Notes: generated by a model not told the origin, from the letters alone. A stretch of DNA of 64,000 nt from Odobenus rosmarus divergens (GCF_000321225.1 NW_004450402.1:3819978-3883977); one strand, 5' to 3'. Positions 1-11,165 are shown, numbered from the stretch's first letter. Numbers and translations: made by a program.

Positions 1-75
1 CCTCTTCCCTCTCGTGCTCTCTATCTCTCATTGTCTCTCTCAAATAAATAAATAAAATCTTTAAAAAAAATAGAA
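1..75 (+). mobile_element. SINEC (Can-SINE), 3' part, cut by window edge
   Basis: Only the CT-rich region and the AAATAAAT/AAAATCTTT tail are present; the tRNA-like head lies left of the window. SINEC elements are tRNA-Lys-derived retroposons copied by L1 machinery and specific to carnivores. This copy sits inside the L1 that begins at 76, whose A-rich body continues straight after the SINE tail, so the SINE is the younger insertion. Confidence 0.9.
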
Positions 76-1178
76 AAAGAAAAAAAATTTAAAAAACTAA
101 CTTTGAAAGACTAAAGCATCATGGGAAAAAAGCCATGAATTCTATGTGCTCTATTCCCCTGGCGCTGGAGTTCTTCAGTTTTCATTGATCGGTAAACTTG
201 GGCTTGACTGGCTGTTCTTGCTGATCTTCTGGGGGAGGGGACTGTTGCGGTGGTTCCCAAATGTCTTTGCCGGAGGCGGAATTGCCCTGCCCTTGCCGGT
301 CCAGGCTAAGTAATCTGTTCTGGTTTGCTCTCAGGAGATTTTGTTCCCTGCAAGCCTTCGGTACAGCTTTGGGGGACGAGAGTGAAAATGGCGGCCTCCC
401 AATCTCCGCCCCAGAGGAGCCAAGAACTCGGGGACCCCTCCTCAGTGAGCCCCCAGAGAAAAGCAGTCAATCACTCCTGTGTCCCCGGTCTCTGGCCATA
501 CTCCATGCTCACCTGGCCTGTGACCCAGCATTTCTATCTCTGGCACAGGGCTCAGTGTGGAGTCTCCAAACCCAGCAGGTCCCTGCGGTGAGCTCCCGCG
601 CCACTCCTCCAGGGGGAGGAAGGGGAGTCTCCCCGGATCTGCCGCTTGTTGGGTCCCTGCTGGAGGAGCAGTGGCCTGACTGAGCCGCCGATCACAGTTT
701 ATGGCAACCCCGAGCTGAGAGCCTGTGCCTCGGCTCCGTCTCTGCAGCCGGCTTCCCCGTTCCAGTACCTGGGAGCTCTGCCGCACTCAGGCACCCTGTT
801 CATTCTGTGACCCTAAGGGTCCTGAGACCACACTGTCCCAGGGAGGGTTCCACACCTCCGCTTAGCCACTGGAGCAACGTCCCTCAGTGGAGCCGACTTC
901 TAAAAGTTCCGATTTTGTGCTCCACTGCTCTATCACTTGCTGGTAGCCGGCTGACGGTGGCTCCCTCCCCCTCCAGTCTAATTGCCCAAATATTGCCTCA
1001 GATTCACGTCTCCACACGTCCTACCTTCTAGAAAGTGGTCGCTTTTCTGTTCATAGAATTGCTGCTATTCTTTTCTTTGCTCATTTGTAGGTGTTCAGAA
1101 TGGTTTGATAACTAGCTGAATTCCTGGGACCAGACAAACTTTAGGTCTCCTACTCCTCTGCCATTTTGTTCTTCCCCC
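76..1178 (-). mobile_element. Carnivore L1, 5' UTR and 5' end, antisense
   Basis: Read on the minus strand, the element starts near 1178 with GGGGGAAGAACAAAATGGC and runs leftward through a GC- and CpG-rich stretch that I recognise as the 5' UTR (sense-promoter region) of carnivore L1. It ends in a run of T before the SINE at 1-75. The 5' start looks intact, so this copy was not 5'-truncated and may be near full length with its ORFs left of the window. Open frames of up to 140 codons on either strand (261-683, 442-786) fall in the UTR and are probably chance products of its high GC. Confidence 0.88.
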
Positions 1179-2295
1179 AAGACTTGCATTTCTTTTGTTA
1201 AAGTTATCCCTATGTATTCTACATTGTTAGATAGTATTGAAAACAGTGTTCTTACAGTTCATTTTCTCATCGATTACTGCCAGCATACAGGAATAAAATG
1301 TATTTTTGTAAACTGACCACATTTCTTGGTCCGTGTGTGTGTGAAATGCAGTTTAAGATTGTTTATATATAACCAATCATATTGCCTGTGAATAAAGATA
1401 GCATTACCTATTTGTTTCCAATCTTTACAGTTGTATTTCTTTTTGGTGCCATATTGCATTGGCTAGGAACCTCCAGTACAATGTTGAATGAAAGTGCATT
1501 GTTCCCAACGTTAGGGGGAAAGCATTTTATAAGTTCTTCATTAAATACAGTGTTAATTACAGAGTGTTCATGGATGAATTTTATCAGATTGAGAAAATTC
1601 CCTTCTATTCCTGGCTTGGTGAGAACTTTTTTTTAAAAATCATGATGATATATCAAATCTTCCAAAATTCTTTTCCTGCATCTATTGAAATGATCATAAA
1701 ATTTTTCTCATTTATTCTGTTAATATGAAAATTACACTGATTGGCTTTTGAATGTAATCTAACCTTATATTCCTGGAATAAACTTCACTTTTTCATGATA
1801 TATCACCTCTTATAAACTTTGATGAATTTAATTTGCTAATTAAGAAGTTTTATATATATTTCAATGGGGTATCTTAAAATAGTTAACTCATAAATTATTT
1901 AGAAACTAGTGTTTCAATTTCAAAATATTTAGGGGCTTTCTAGATTTCTTACCATTGATTTTAATTTAATTCTATTGAAGTCAGAAAACACATCTAGTAA
2001 TAATTAAACCATTTGAACTTTATTTAGACTTATTTTATACTCCAGCAGATTATCTATCCTGGTACACATGTGCATTAGACAAGCTGCTTTTCTGCAGTTT
2101 GCTGTAATGTTCTACAAATATTAATTGCTCAAGTCGCTAAAGTCTTCTATGTCCTTACTGATGTTTTGGTCTACTTGCTCTATTAGTTATTGTTAGAAGA
2201 GTGTTAAGTCTCCATTTGTAATTGTGGATTTGTCTACTTTCAATTTGATCAGCTTTGTTTCATGTATTTTGAGGTTTTATTATTGGGTGCTCTGA
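1179..2295 (-). mobile_element. Old L1M fragment (ORF2 region), antisense
   Basis: The plus strand reads as the complement of L1 ORF2, with familiar stretches at 1190-1320 (ATTTCTTTTGTTA followed by a long AT-rich run), 1570-1800 (TTTTCCTGCATCTATTGA) and 2150-2290 (GTCTACTTGCTCTATTAG, TAATTGTGGATTTGTCTA). It is strongly diverged and has many stops. The younger L1 at 76-1178 inserted into it, so a remaining part may lie left of the window. It ends about 2295 without a visible TSD. Confidence 0.85.
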
Positions 2296-2944
2296 AATCC
2301 TAGTCTCTCAGACCCAAAATTGGAGGTTGTCCTGGGCTAATATCACTACCACATGCCACATATCTGCCAAACCAAATAAAGAGGTAAACTGAGGCTAGCT
2401 CAAAAAGATGAGCTTTTTTGGGATAACAGAGAAATTGCAATTTGGGACATGCAAAATGTAGCAAGGTACAGGGAGTTTGCTAAAGTTTGGGGCGAGGCTG
2501 TATTTATGGGCAGGGAAAGTAAGGAGGGGAGAGATCAGTAAAAATAATGGAGAGATCTGTTAAAATCAAAGCAAATGAGACCAGCTTTAAGAATTTCCCA
2601 AGCAGACAAAACCAGTCCAGTCATATGAACAAAAGTTCAGTTCAGCTGGTTTTGTGAGACCCACCCGACCTGGGTTGCTTCTTGCTCTTGCCTCTATAAA
2701 CCATAACCCAAACTTTCCAAGGCTGATATGAGGCAACCCCTGACCAGTTCTCTATCATTTAAGAACATTCCAAATATTATCAGTTTTCTATAAATCAGGC
2801 ATTTGTGGGACATCAGTTTCTCAATCCTTAAGTCTTGCTTTTCTGAGAGCACCTCAGAGTGAAATTTTCCATTTTCCATCCTCTGATTCCATTTTAGATT
2901 GAAATTCTTTATACATCCAAAAATTGTCAATTCTGTTATTCTAA
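2296..2944. other. Unassigned, possibly LTR-derived sequence
   Basis: I recognise no family and no coding frame. The texture at 2330-2700 (AAATAAAGAGG, purine-rich tracts, GACCCACCCGACC) is like a decayed LTR or retroviral interior, but I cannot name one and do not claim it. Confidence 0.3.
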
Positions 2945-3690
2945 CCTTAAAATATATTCAGAATCCAGTTGTTTCTCACCCCCTTCACTGTAATCGCTGT
3001 GGTTTAAATCATGGTATCCCTCACTTGGATCATTGCAGAGCCTCCTATTGGGCCCTCATTTCTGTCCTGGCCACCTTACCATTTTTTTCTAAACACAGTG
3101 ATCTTTTTAAAATGAAAATCATCCCTTGTTACTCCCTTGCTCAAAATACTCCATTGGCTTTCCGTCTTTTTTATATAAAATCCAAATTTCTTACAATGAC
3201 CCACAAAGTCCTACATGATCTGTTCCCTATTCCTACTTCATCTCTTACTACTTTTCCCTTCACTAAATCGGCTCCTACTGACAACTCCTTGCTGTTCCTA
3301 GAGTACACCGGGCATGATCCAGCCTCAAAGCTTTTGTATTTGATTTTTTTCTGTCCAGAAGTCTCTATTCAAAAATATCAGCATGATGTACTCCCTCTCT
3401 GTCTCTCTCCCATCTTCTTCAGGTCTTTGTTCAAATGCTACCCTATTTAAAATGGCAATATTTATCTCCTTTTCTATTCCCCTCCCTTGATTTTGTTTTG
3501 TTTTTCCAGTTTCACTTATCACCAAATTCATTATTATATTTGTTTTATTATTTGTCTCTCCCACCAGCATGTAAATACAACGAGGACAGAGATTTCTGTG
3601 ATATTTACTGTGGCATGTTTAGCACTTAGAACAATTCTTGACACATATTCACCATATAATAAAGAGTTGTTGTATGAACAAACATAATTT
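2945..3690 (+). mobile_element. L2 LINE, 3' end
   Basis: About 740 bp matches the final part of an L2 in sense: the CATTGGCTTTCCG / AAATCCAAATTTCTTACAATG block at 3150-3200, CTTCAGGTCTTTGTTCAAATG at 3415-3436, then CCCACCAGCATGTAAATAC at 3560 and the terminal AGAACAATTCTTGACACAT at 3629. L2 elements predate the placental radiation. The reading frames of 183 and 66 codons in this stretch are decayed L2. Confidence 0.85.
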
Positions 3691-3702
3691 TTTTCTTATA
3701 GT

Positions 3703-3855
3703 ACAGTGGTTCTCAATCTGGTTCCACATAGAATCCTCTAGAGACCTTTCTAAAAATATTGATTTTCAAACTAAATCTGACTCTGTGGTTAAGGTATGGA
3801 TAAGTTTAAACCTACTCAGGTGATTCTGATATGTAGCAGGGAGTGAGACTACTTC
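3703..3855 (+). mobile_element. MER5A-like hAT-Charlie DNA transposon
   Basis: It begins with CAGTGGTTCTCAATCTGG, the terminal inverted repeat of MER5A, and ends with CAGGTGATTCTGATATG close to the other terminus. This is a non-autonomous DNA transposon fossil with no coding capacity. Confidence 0.75.
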
Positions 3856-3949
3856 TGTAATGCAATGCCTAGTCCATGTTAATTGCTCAGTAGACAAATT
3901 AAATATGGACCTGAGCCTATGCACTGAATCTCCCAGTAAATTTGTTTAT

Positions 3950-4045
3950 AAAGAATCTGAGCCTCACTTTCTCTGTAAAATAAAAACAATTCCTCTCTCC
4001 TACCTCAAAGGATTACATAAGATAAAATAAAAAATATCTTGTAAA
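3950..4045 (+). mobile_element. MIR SINE fragment
   Basis: GAGCCTCACTTTCTCTGTAAAA followed by CTACCTCAAAGGATTACATAAG is the conserved core and 3' half of MIR, an ancient mammal-wide tRNA-derived SINE. Both ends are eroded. Confidence 0.7.
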
Positions 4046-4114
4046 CTTTAAGGCATCCCCAAAAGGCAAGTTATTTGATTAACTATCATTTTATTTTTTT
4101 AACGAATTTGAAGT

Positions 4115-4275
4115 GGATGTCAAGTGAGACCAAGATTCTATTCCTGGTTTTCTGGGTATAAGACTTTAGTGAAATCATTCACTTCTCTGGGTCTCTGTTT
4201 CTTCATTGGAAAAGATAAGAAGACTGAAGATCTAGAAGATACTTCTGGTTTGGTTACTCTATGATTCTATAATAT
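4115..4275 (+). mobile_element. MIR/MIR3-type SINE
   Basis: The core is TTCACTTCTCTGGGTCTCTG at 4178-4197, then TTTCTTCATTGGAAAAGA. The end, GTTACTCTATGATTCTATAA, is of the MIR3 kind. It is degenerate. Confidence 0.7.
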
Positions 4276-5175
4276 ATCAGGTGAGTATTATAGTATTCTA
4301 TTCTTACATCTCTCAGTTTGGTTGATAAGACTTCGCTTAGAATTTTCTAACACATATCTGTAAAATCCATGCTGACTCAGAGAGTATGAGCAATCTGAGG
4401 ATAGATAAAGCAGGGAGAAGCAAGACATCCATGAATCTTCCCCCCAAATCATCTGCATGTATTTAAACATGGTAGTGAGAATCTGTCATTTGTTTTCTTA
4501 TAAAAGTCATGCACTACATTATTTCAGTAACAATTTCGTCTTTCCACTCTCCTTGTAGGCATACCACATTGGACAAAACAAAACCAAAAACAATAACAGC
4601 AACAACAATACACACACACACACACACACAAAACAGAAAGAAAAAAAAAACGTGGATAAAAGGGAGAATAAAGTCCTCAGTTATAAACCTTCAAGTTGGT
4701 ATGCATAGTATTATTAAAATACTACTCAAAAATGTTTATAGTAGTTTCAGTATAATGTTGCAATGATGTGCCTTTCTTCTTATGTCATGTAAAAATATAC
4801 AGCTCTTGTATATAAATTACACCAAATATTTGTTTTGGCAGATCATATTCTCTTCCAGGCACCATGAAGAGGAGATCCAATTAGAAGCCGAGAAACATTT
4901 GCTCTCACTGATTTCCAAGTCCACAAATTCCAGGTGGAACTCAATTTTGATTTGTAAAGGTCAAAATTTTTGAGTACTGGTTGTTGTCAACAGAACACAT
5001 CCTTTGCCATGACCTCATTTTCTGAGTAAAAGTGCCAGATAGTGTCCAGCTAATATACTTCTCACCTAGAATCAGGACACATATTCTTTTATAAATTACC
5101 ATAATTCTTGATTCTCAGTTAAAAAATAATGCTGCGTTTTTATCCAGATTTTTACTTTGCAACACACCCTCTTAT
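4276..5175. other. Non-repetitive AT-rich interval
   Basis: Apart from the CA microsatellite at 4611-4630 I see no repeat, RNA or credible exon. Frames of up to 85 codons are not supported by composition or signals. Confidence 0.5.
4611..4630. repeat. (CA)10 microsatellite
   Basis: Ten uninterrupted CA units embedded in an A-rich stretch. Confidence 0.95.
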
Positions 5176-5196
5176 TTGACCTTGGAGGATATTTTA
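5176..5196. repeat. Target-site duplication, left copy
   Basis: A 21-bp direct repeat starting TTGACCTTGGAGG recurs perfectly at 5408-5428 and brackets the SINE at 5197-5407. Confidence 0.95.
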
Positions 5197-5407
5197 TTTT
5201 ATTTTATTTATTTTTTAAAAGATTTTATTTATCCATTTGACAGAGAGAGACACAGCGAAAGAGAGAACATAAGCAGGGGGAGAAGGAGAGGGAGAAGCAG
5301 GCCTCCCCGTGGAGCAGGGAGCCTGGTGCGGGGCTCGATTCCAGGACCCTGGGACCACGAACCGAGCCGAAGGTAGATGCCCAACAACTGAGCCACCCAG
5401 GCACCCC
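5197..5407 (-). mobile_element. SINEC, complete, young-looking
   Basis: The full minus-strand element has its head at 5407 (GGGGTGCCTGGGTGGCTCAG) and its T-rich tail complement at 5197-5225. The pol III A box lies in the GGTGGCTCAG segment. A perfect 21-bp TSD (5176-5196 and 5408-5428) and consensus-like sequence suggest a late insertion. Confidence 0.97.
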
Positions 5408-5640
5408 TTGACCTTGGAGGATATTTTAATGATAGTTTTTCATAGCTATGGATTTTAGTCTCCACCTTGCCAAAATCAAAGTTCCAATTTATTATATATG
5501 TACCTTTTCAATGTATTAATGCACACTTGTGTTTTTAATACTATTTATTTGTCCTCTTTTCTGGTCTTAACTGTTTCATACTCATAAACATTAGTATTTA
5601 TGATATTCCAATCAAGCTTTTGCACAAGAGAAACAATTTT

Positions 5641-5812
5641 TAAAGATTTTTATGAGAGAAAGAAAGCACAAGCAGGGGGAGTGGCAGAGGGAAAGGGAGA
5701 AGCAGGCTCCCTGATGATCAGGGAGCCTGATGTGGGACTTGATCCCAGGACCCTGGGATCATGGCCTGAGCCGAAGGCAGATGCTTAACTGACTGAACCA
5801 ACCAGGTGCCCC
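5641..5812 (-). mobile_element. SINEC, complete, shorter tail
   Basis: The head is at 5812. The pyrimidine-rich region is shortened relative to the 5197 copy. A TSD of about 15 bp, AAGAGAAACAATTTTTA at 5626-5642 against AAGAGAAACAACTTTTA at 5813-5829, carries one mismatch, so it is older than its neighbour. Confidence 0.95.
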
Positions 5813-5829
5813 AAGAGAAACAACTTTTA

Positions 5830-6602
5830 AAAATACTGTCTTTTTAGTATTTAATGATTTTTTTGGTCGATAATAAAATAAACATACTATTATTTTAGAA
5901 AAATTTGAGGACATGGAGGCATAGAAAAAAGTAAATAAAAAATAATGATCTTATGGAGGCTCACTTTATACACTATTAGGGAGGAACTATTTTAGTTTTG
6001 CCCTTAATCTTATGAGAAACCCTTAGTTCTAGTTATGTTCTTTTCTTCTAATCTGTGACCTCTCTGTAGTTTCAGTGGAAACCCCAAGGTGTTTAACAAG
6101 CCTGTCAGGAATCCAGGCACAGCTTAGCAGGTTACATCAGGCTCATGGTCTCTAATGAGGTGACTGTTGGCCAGACTTGTGGTCTCATCTGAAGTTTCAA
6201 CTGGGTGCGTGCAGGAATGTCATCCATTTCCAAACTCACTTCTGTGATTATTGTTGACCTTGGCCCCCCACAGCATGGTCCTTTTCCCAGAGTTGCCTCA
6301 TCACATGGCAGCTCGCTTCCCCCAGGGTCATGAATCCAAGGAAGGGTGGGAGTGAGAACTGGCCCCCAATACCAAAGACCCAGTTGTTTTATCACTTAAT
6401 TTTGGAAAAGATATATCAGAATCTCTACCATATTCTACCTTAACAATGGAGTCATTAAAGTCCAGGCCATATTTAAGGAGAAGAGGATTACACAAGGGAG
6501 TGAATATCAAGAGGTGGGAATCTCTAGGAGCCATCTTAAAGATCACGTACCACACCATGTAAGCTTTTATAATTAATAAAATGTATAACAACATTTTGTC
6601 AT
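5830..6602. other. Non-repetitive interval
   Basis: No family is recognised with confidence. A purine-rich stretch at 6470-6555 (GAGAAGAGGATTACACAAG, GAATATCAAGAGGTGGGAAT) resembles the terminus of an old interspersed repeat that I cannot name. The 87- and 93-codon minus-strand frames have no support. Confidence 0.4.
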
Positions 6603-6617
6603 TGTGCACCCATTTTT

Positions 6618-6811
6618 TTTTTAAAGATTTTATTTATTTATTTGACAGAGAGAGACACAGCAAGAGAGGGAACACAAGCAGGGGGAGTGGGAGAGGGAGA
6701 AGCAGGCTTCCCGCCGAGCAGGGTCCCTAATGCAGGGCTCGATCCCAGGACCCTGGGATCATGACCTGAGCTGAAGGCAGCCGCTTAACAACTGAGCCAC
6801 CCAGGTGCCCC
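6618..6811 (-). mobile_element. SINEC, complete
   Basis: The head is at 6811 and the tail at 6618. The flanks TGTGCACCCATTTTT (6603-6617) and TGTGTATCCATTTTT (6812-6826) form a 15-bp TSD with two differences. The body has the ACAAGCAGGGGGAGTGGGAG signature of the younger subfamily. Confidence 0.96.
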
Positions 6812-6844
6812 TGTGTATCCATTTTTAATTAGTTAGCTTGACAC

Positions 6845-6965
6845 ATTCTTCTCCTCACAATAACCTAATCAAATTGGCAAAACTAGTCTCAGAGAAGAGA
6901 CAATCAAGATACAGACAGCCTAAGTGACTTGCCAGCTAAAATCGCAACTTTGATCCTCTAAATTC
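6845..6965 (-). mobile_element. MIR SINE fragment
   Basis: CTCCTCACAATAACCTAAT then AGAGAAGAGACAATCAAG and CCTAAGTGACTTGCCAGCTA match the complement of the MIR core. It is strongly eroded. Confidence 0.6.
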
Positions 6966-7004
6966 TTTCTTGTGTAGGGTAGCACATTCGGAAGGCAAAC
7001 TCCA

Positions 7005-7235
7005 TCACCTTTTTCAGGTCTCAGCTGAATCATCATTTTCTCCAGAAAGATTCCCCAATTCTCCAAGACTAAATTTGGTATACACTTCAGGTGTTAAGTC
7101 TCTGTTGTTGCCTTATTACAGTAGTTAATACCCTGTACCATAACTGCAACATACTTGTCTGAATAATAACTATAATACAAGCTCTTTGAGGGCAGATATG
7201 GTGTCTTACTCACTGTTGCATGTCTTTTTTTTTTT
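7005..7235 (+). mobile_element. L2 LINE, 3' end
   Basis: TTTTTCAGGTCTCAGCTGAA at 7010-7029, AGAAAGATTCCCCAATTCTC at 7046-7065, then TACAAGCTCTTTGAGGGCAG at 7176 mark the L2 terminal region in sense. Confidence 0.75.
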
Positions 7236-7327
7236 CCCCCTAGAAATCTACGAGGAAGAACTCACCTCAGGGTCAGTCAGAAGTGTTGATTTTTATATGC
7301 CTCAGAGGGTATCCTATTTATTTCTTT

Positions 7328-7526
7328 TTTTTTTTTTAAGATTTTATTTATTTTTTCGACAGGGAGAGACACAGCGAGAGAGGGAACACAAGCAGAGGGA
7401 GTGGGCAGAGGGAGAAGCCGGCCTCCTGCTGAGCAGGGAGCCCGATGCGGGGCTAGATCCCAGGACTCTGGGATCATGACCTGAGCCGGAGGCAGACGCT
7501 TAACGACTGAGCCACCCAGGCACCCC
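7328..7526 (-). mobile_element. SINEC, complete
   Basis: The head is at 7526. The TSD CTATTTATTTCTTT (7314-7327) matches CTATTTACTTCTTT (7527-7540) with one change. It is the fourth minus-strand SINE in 2.4 kb. Confidence 0.96.
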
Positions 7527-7540
7527 CTATTTACTTCTTT

Positions 7541-10169
7541 AATGTGAAAATAAAAATTATACTGATGTTTGATGAGGAAAGAAGAGAACAACAGCCAATG
7601 AGTGGTATAAAAAGATGAGAGAAAAGACCAGAAAAGAATTTTCTAAAAGACAGTTTTCTTCTTTGTAACACTCTTGTTACCAGATTTGCTCACTCGCTGG
7701 CCTGAGGATTATTTAGTCTTAAAATATATTTCCAAAATGAGATGGAAATAAGAATGTTAAGAACAGGTTGCACATTAGCGGGGCAGTGAATCAGTGCACT
7801 GTGGCCTCTCCTCAGGTACTGGGCCTTCCCGCTGGACTAATTTGAGAAGTCATGACAGGCATTGTTTGACAATGCAGAAAGGTCATTTTGGACAGTCAGT
7901 AGTTAATTTTCTGACTTATAGCACTTGCTTTTTTTTTTTCTTTCTAAATCTGGAGATGATGATTCTTTTGTATACGTTGGCTTTTCACTCGTTAGATTCT
8001 CTAGGATTGCCAGAGAGGATTGTCAAGAGTCTTTTGAATGACAACATTTCAGCACTTTTTCTGCCCATTGAGGAATATTGTTGCTGGGGCTTTTGGAGGA
8101 TGGATTATTTTCTTGGCAGGTAGTATGGCCTCCACAGGGCTCATTAGACTTTCTGTTGGGAAGATCTAAAGTGCACAGTTGAATACTGTCATAAAAAAAG
8201 AAGTGGTTTGGGTCTAATTCCTAATGGAGCTGCAAAGACTACAGCTCCTTTTTGATCTCTGAATTCCAAAGTAAGCCTTTTATAGTTGTCGTATTATTGA
8301 CTGCTCATTCCAGAGCCCTGGTTCTTTTTCTTTCTAAATCTTTTATGCTCAGAATGTTATTTTGATGCTTAGTATACATGAGCAGATTTGACACCCTTTT
8401 GTATTTAATAATATCAACATTTCCTTCCAACTGGTGTGTGTGTATTTCTCACAAAAGGGCTCTTCTTGGCAGGACCTGGTTTCTCCAGGTTAAACAGTCA
8501 TACATCAAACTCAGTTTCTCTTCTCTCTATTGCTTCTGTAAGCATTAAGTTACAATATCCCTCATTTGATCACTGACATTGAAATTTTCATGAATGATGG
8601 TCTTTTGGTGGTGTGGATGGTAGGAATGATTTATCTTTTTTGGTATAAAAGTTATTTGCAAATTTTCTTGAGAATGAAAGTTCGGGGCACTTGCATGTTC
8701 TAGATGATGACAGGGCTGCTGAGAAAATGACAAGGTCACTAAACATGTAAAGCTTTCATTTCTTTCCCATTTACAACTCTTTCACATTGTTTTAGAAAAT
8801 ATATAATTTCAAGAAAATATAGTTTTATTCCACTCATGAAATAAAGCATGTATCCATTATTAGTTTTTCCTCTCTGTTGCAAATAACCAATCGTATGCAT
8901 TGAACCACACAGCATGAGTTCAAGGTTTATAATCACAAAACAGTATTATTTATATCCATGTCACAAATTAATAAGTATGTGATGAGGGATAACATTTTTA
9001 AAATGTTGGATTTTAAAATGAAAAATATGGTGTAGGGAAGGCTTTTTAAATAATATCAAAACATTCAGTATTTACTTGGATTAATAGATCTGATTGTGAC
9101 TATTTCCTTCTCCTTTTTGTTAATAATTATTTCTCTTTTAGTCCATTCTAGCCTTGTAGTGTATCTGAATATCTATAACCTATAGCCCATTTTTGTTTAT
9201 AATTGTTAAAAATTAGACTTGCTTGGATTTAACAGTTTGTCATAACATGAATGAATGAGGAATTTTTTTTAACAAGAAGATAAAAGTAGTATGAAATGAA
9301 TGCCTATACAAGGAACACAGAATAGTGTAGCAATTCCAAAGACATCATAGCCACCCCTGTAAAGTAATCCCAAGCTATGTATTCACATTTCCAGGATAAT
9401 CTTTTTGTCTTATAATGGCACCAGACTGTATTCCCTATCTTCCCTATTTAAAATAGGGAAACAATAATGCTATACCAGTTTTGAATGTCATTTTGTAAAA
9501 GGAAGAATAGTCACCTAAATCCCTAACCCCTAACTAGCTATTCTAATTTTGCATGTTAATTTCTAATCTTTCTCTATTTCCATCCATATTTTCTACATAA
9601 CATATATTCCACTTAACATCAGATCCTACACACTTCTTCATGTTTTTGAATAATCTCCATACTTATTTTCATGTGAGTATAACTTTTCAAAGGAGACTAC
9701 TTATGTTGATAGCTAAGGAGTTTGTGTTTCTTTTTCTTAAAGAAAACAGGGAAAGGTACAAATACCAATTAGCTACTAAATCACTGGTGCGGAACTGCTG
9801 GCATGATGAAGATTTGGGTGGACAGAATTTCAAATGCTGAGTTGGCTGTGCTGAATTGGGACTTCTCTTCAATCAGTACCTATAACTACAAATGCCACAT
9901 GCCTGTCCTTGCAGGTCCCTAAAAGTAAATATTGCAGTGCAAGCTCAGACTCCATGAAGATCAAAGGAGATTCTATTACCTGAAGTCTCTTTATTATCTT
10001 TAAAAATTTCTGGACATGTTTTGAATTATGATGATGATTATTAGGATTATTATTTTGTCACTAGCCAAAGTATGAATCAGTAACAACAAGAAAAAAAGAA
10101 ACAACATTTTCCTTCAACATATTTCCTTAAAACATGAAGTGAAGAGTCACTTTGAATGATTTAACATTA
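7541..10169. other. Unique-looking sequence, 2.6 kb
   Basis: AT-rich, with no repeat I can name and no SINE. The 109-codon frame at 7794-8123 spans a T run and carries no splice or coding signal I would trust. Nothing else is supported. Confidence 0.5.
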
Positions 10170-10185
10170 TTAAAAATGTATCTAT
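10170..10185. repeat. TSD of compound L1 insertion, left copy
   Basis: TTAAAAATGTATCTAT is repeated perfectly at 10640-10655 and brackets everything between. Confidence 0.92.
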
Positions 10186-10639
10186 GCACTTGTTGCGACG
10201 AGCACCGGGTGTTGTATGAAGTGTTGAATCACTATACCCTACACCTGAAACTAGTATAACACTGTATGTTAACTAACTGGAATTTATTTATTTTTTTAAA
10301 GATTTTATTTATTTATCTGAGAGAGACAGAGAGAGAGAGAGCGAGAGAGAAAACAAGCAAACAGGAGGTGGGGGGAAGGTAGAGGGAGTGGTAGACTCTC
10401 CGCTGAGAAGTCCTACACTGGGCTCGATCCCAGGACCCTGGGATCATGACCTGAGCCAAAGGCAGACGCTTAACCGACTGAGCCACCCAGGCGCCCCAAC
10501 TAACTGGAATTTAAATAAAAACTTGAATAAATAAAATATAAATAAAAATGAGGAGCACAGCATAAAGAGATGAAGAATCACTATACTGTACACCTGAAAT
10601 TAATGTAACATTGTGTGTCAACCGTACTCAAAGAATTTT
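10186..10639 (+). mobile_element. Compound 5'-truncated L1 with two 3' ends
   Basis: Between the perfect 16-bp TSDs lie two L1 3' termini in the same orientation. The first (10186-10286 and 10498-10550) has GAGCACCGGGTGTTGTATG, GTTAACTAACTGGAATTTA and an AAATAAA-rich tail. The second (10551-10639) has GAAGAATCACTATACTGTAC, then TGTAACATTGTGTGTCAAC and an A-rich end. One TSD pair implies a single integration of an RNA carrying both tails, for example by read-through past the first polyadenylation signal. The SINE at 10287-10497 inserted later. Confidence 0.8.
10287..10497 (-). mobile_element. SINEC inserted in the L1 tail
   Basis: The head is at 10497. The TSD AACTAACTGGAATTTA (10271-10286 and 10498-10513) is perfect and consists of L1 tail sequence, which proves the SINE is younger than the L1. 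The body has an enlarged GA-rich stretch at 10320-10350. Confidence 0.97.
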
Positions 10640-10697
10640 TTAAAAATGTATCTATTTGAAAATGTATAGGTTTTGTAAGTGACTTTATTATTATTTC

Positions 10698-10897
10698 TTT
10701 TTTTTTAAGATTTATTTATTTATTTATTTGACAGAGAGAGACACAGCGAGAGAGGGAACTCAAGCAGAGGGAGTGGGAGAGGGAGAAGCCGGCCTCCTGC
10801 TGAGCAGAGAGCCCGATGCGGGGCTCGATCCTAGGACCCTGGGATCATGACCTGAGCCAGAGGCAGACGCTTAACGACTGAGCCACCCAGGCGCCCC
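10698..10897 (-). mobile_element. SINEC, complete, young-looking
   Basis: The head is at 10897. The TSD TATTATTATTTC (10686-10697 and 10898-10909) is perfect. It lies 43 bp beyond the right TSD of the compound L1. Confidence 0.97.
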
Positions 10898-11047
10898 TAT
10901 TATTATTTCACAAGTAAAATAATTTCTTGTACTCTATTGGTAATGAAACATGATGTTTACTTTATAAACCTAGTCCTAATTAGAATAAAAACCTCATAAA
11001 ATTAGCTGTAGAGCTGTCTAGGAGACAAAAAAATAAAATGGAATCAA

Positions 11048-11165
11048 TGTAAATCATTCATTCATGTGTTCACTCCATGAATATTTACTGAACACCTTTT
11101 TCGTGTGTGGTAAGAATATAACAAAGACCAAAACTATGTTGATCCTTGCCTTCATAAACTTAAAT
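11048..11165 (-). mobile_element. L2 LINE, 3' terminus
   Basis: The complement of the L2 end: TGAATATTTACTGAACACCT then CTTGCCTTCATAAACTTAA. Confidence 0.7.

Noticed and set aside
261..786. Open frames of 140 and 114 codons on opposite strands
   Set aside because: They lie in the GC-rich L1 5' UTR, overlap each other in antisense and resemble no protein known to me.
2899..3450. 183-codon plus-strand frame, the longest in the window
   Set aside because: It coincides with the 3' part of an L2, which is non-coding in its terminal region; the frame crosses UTR.
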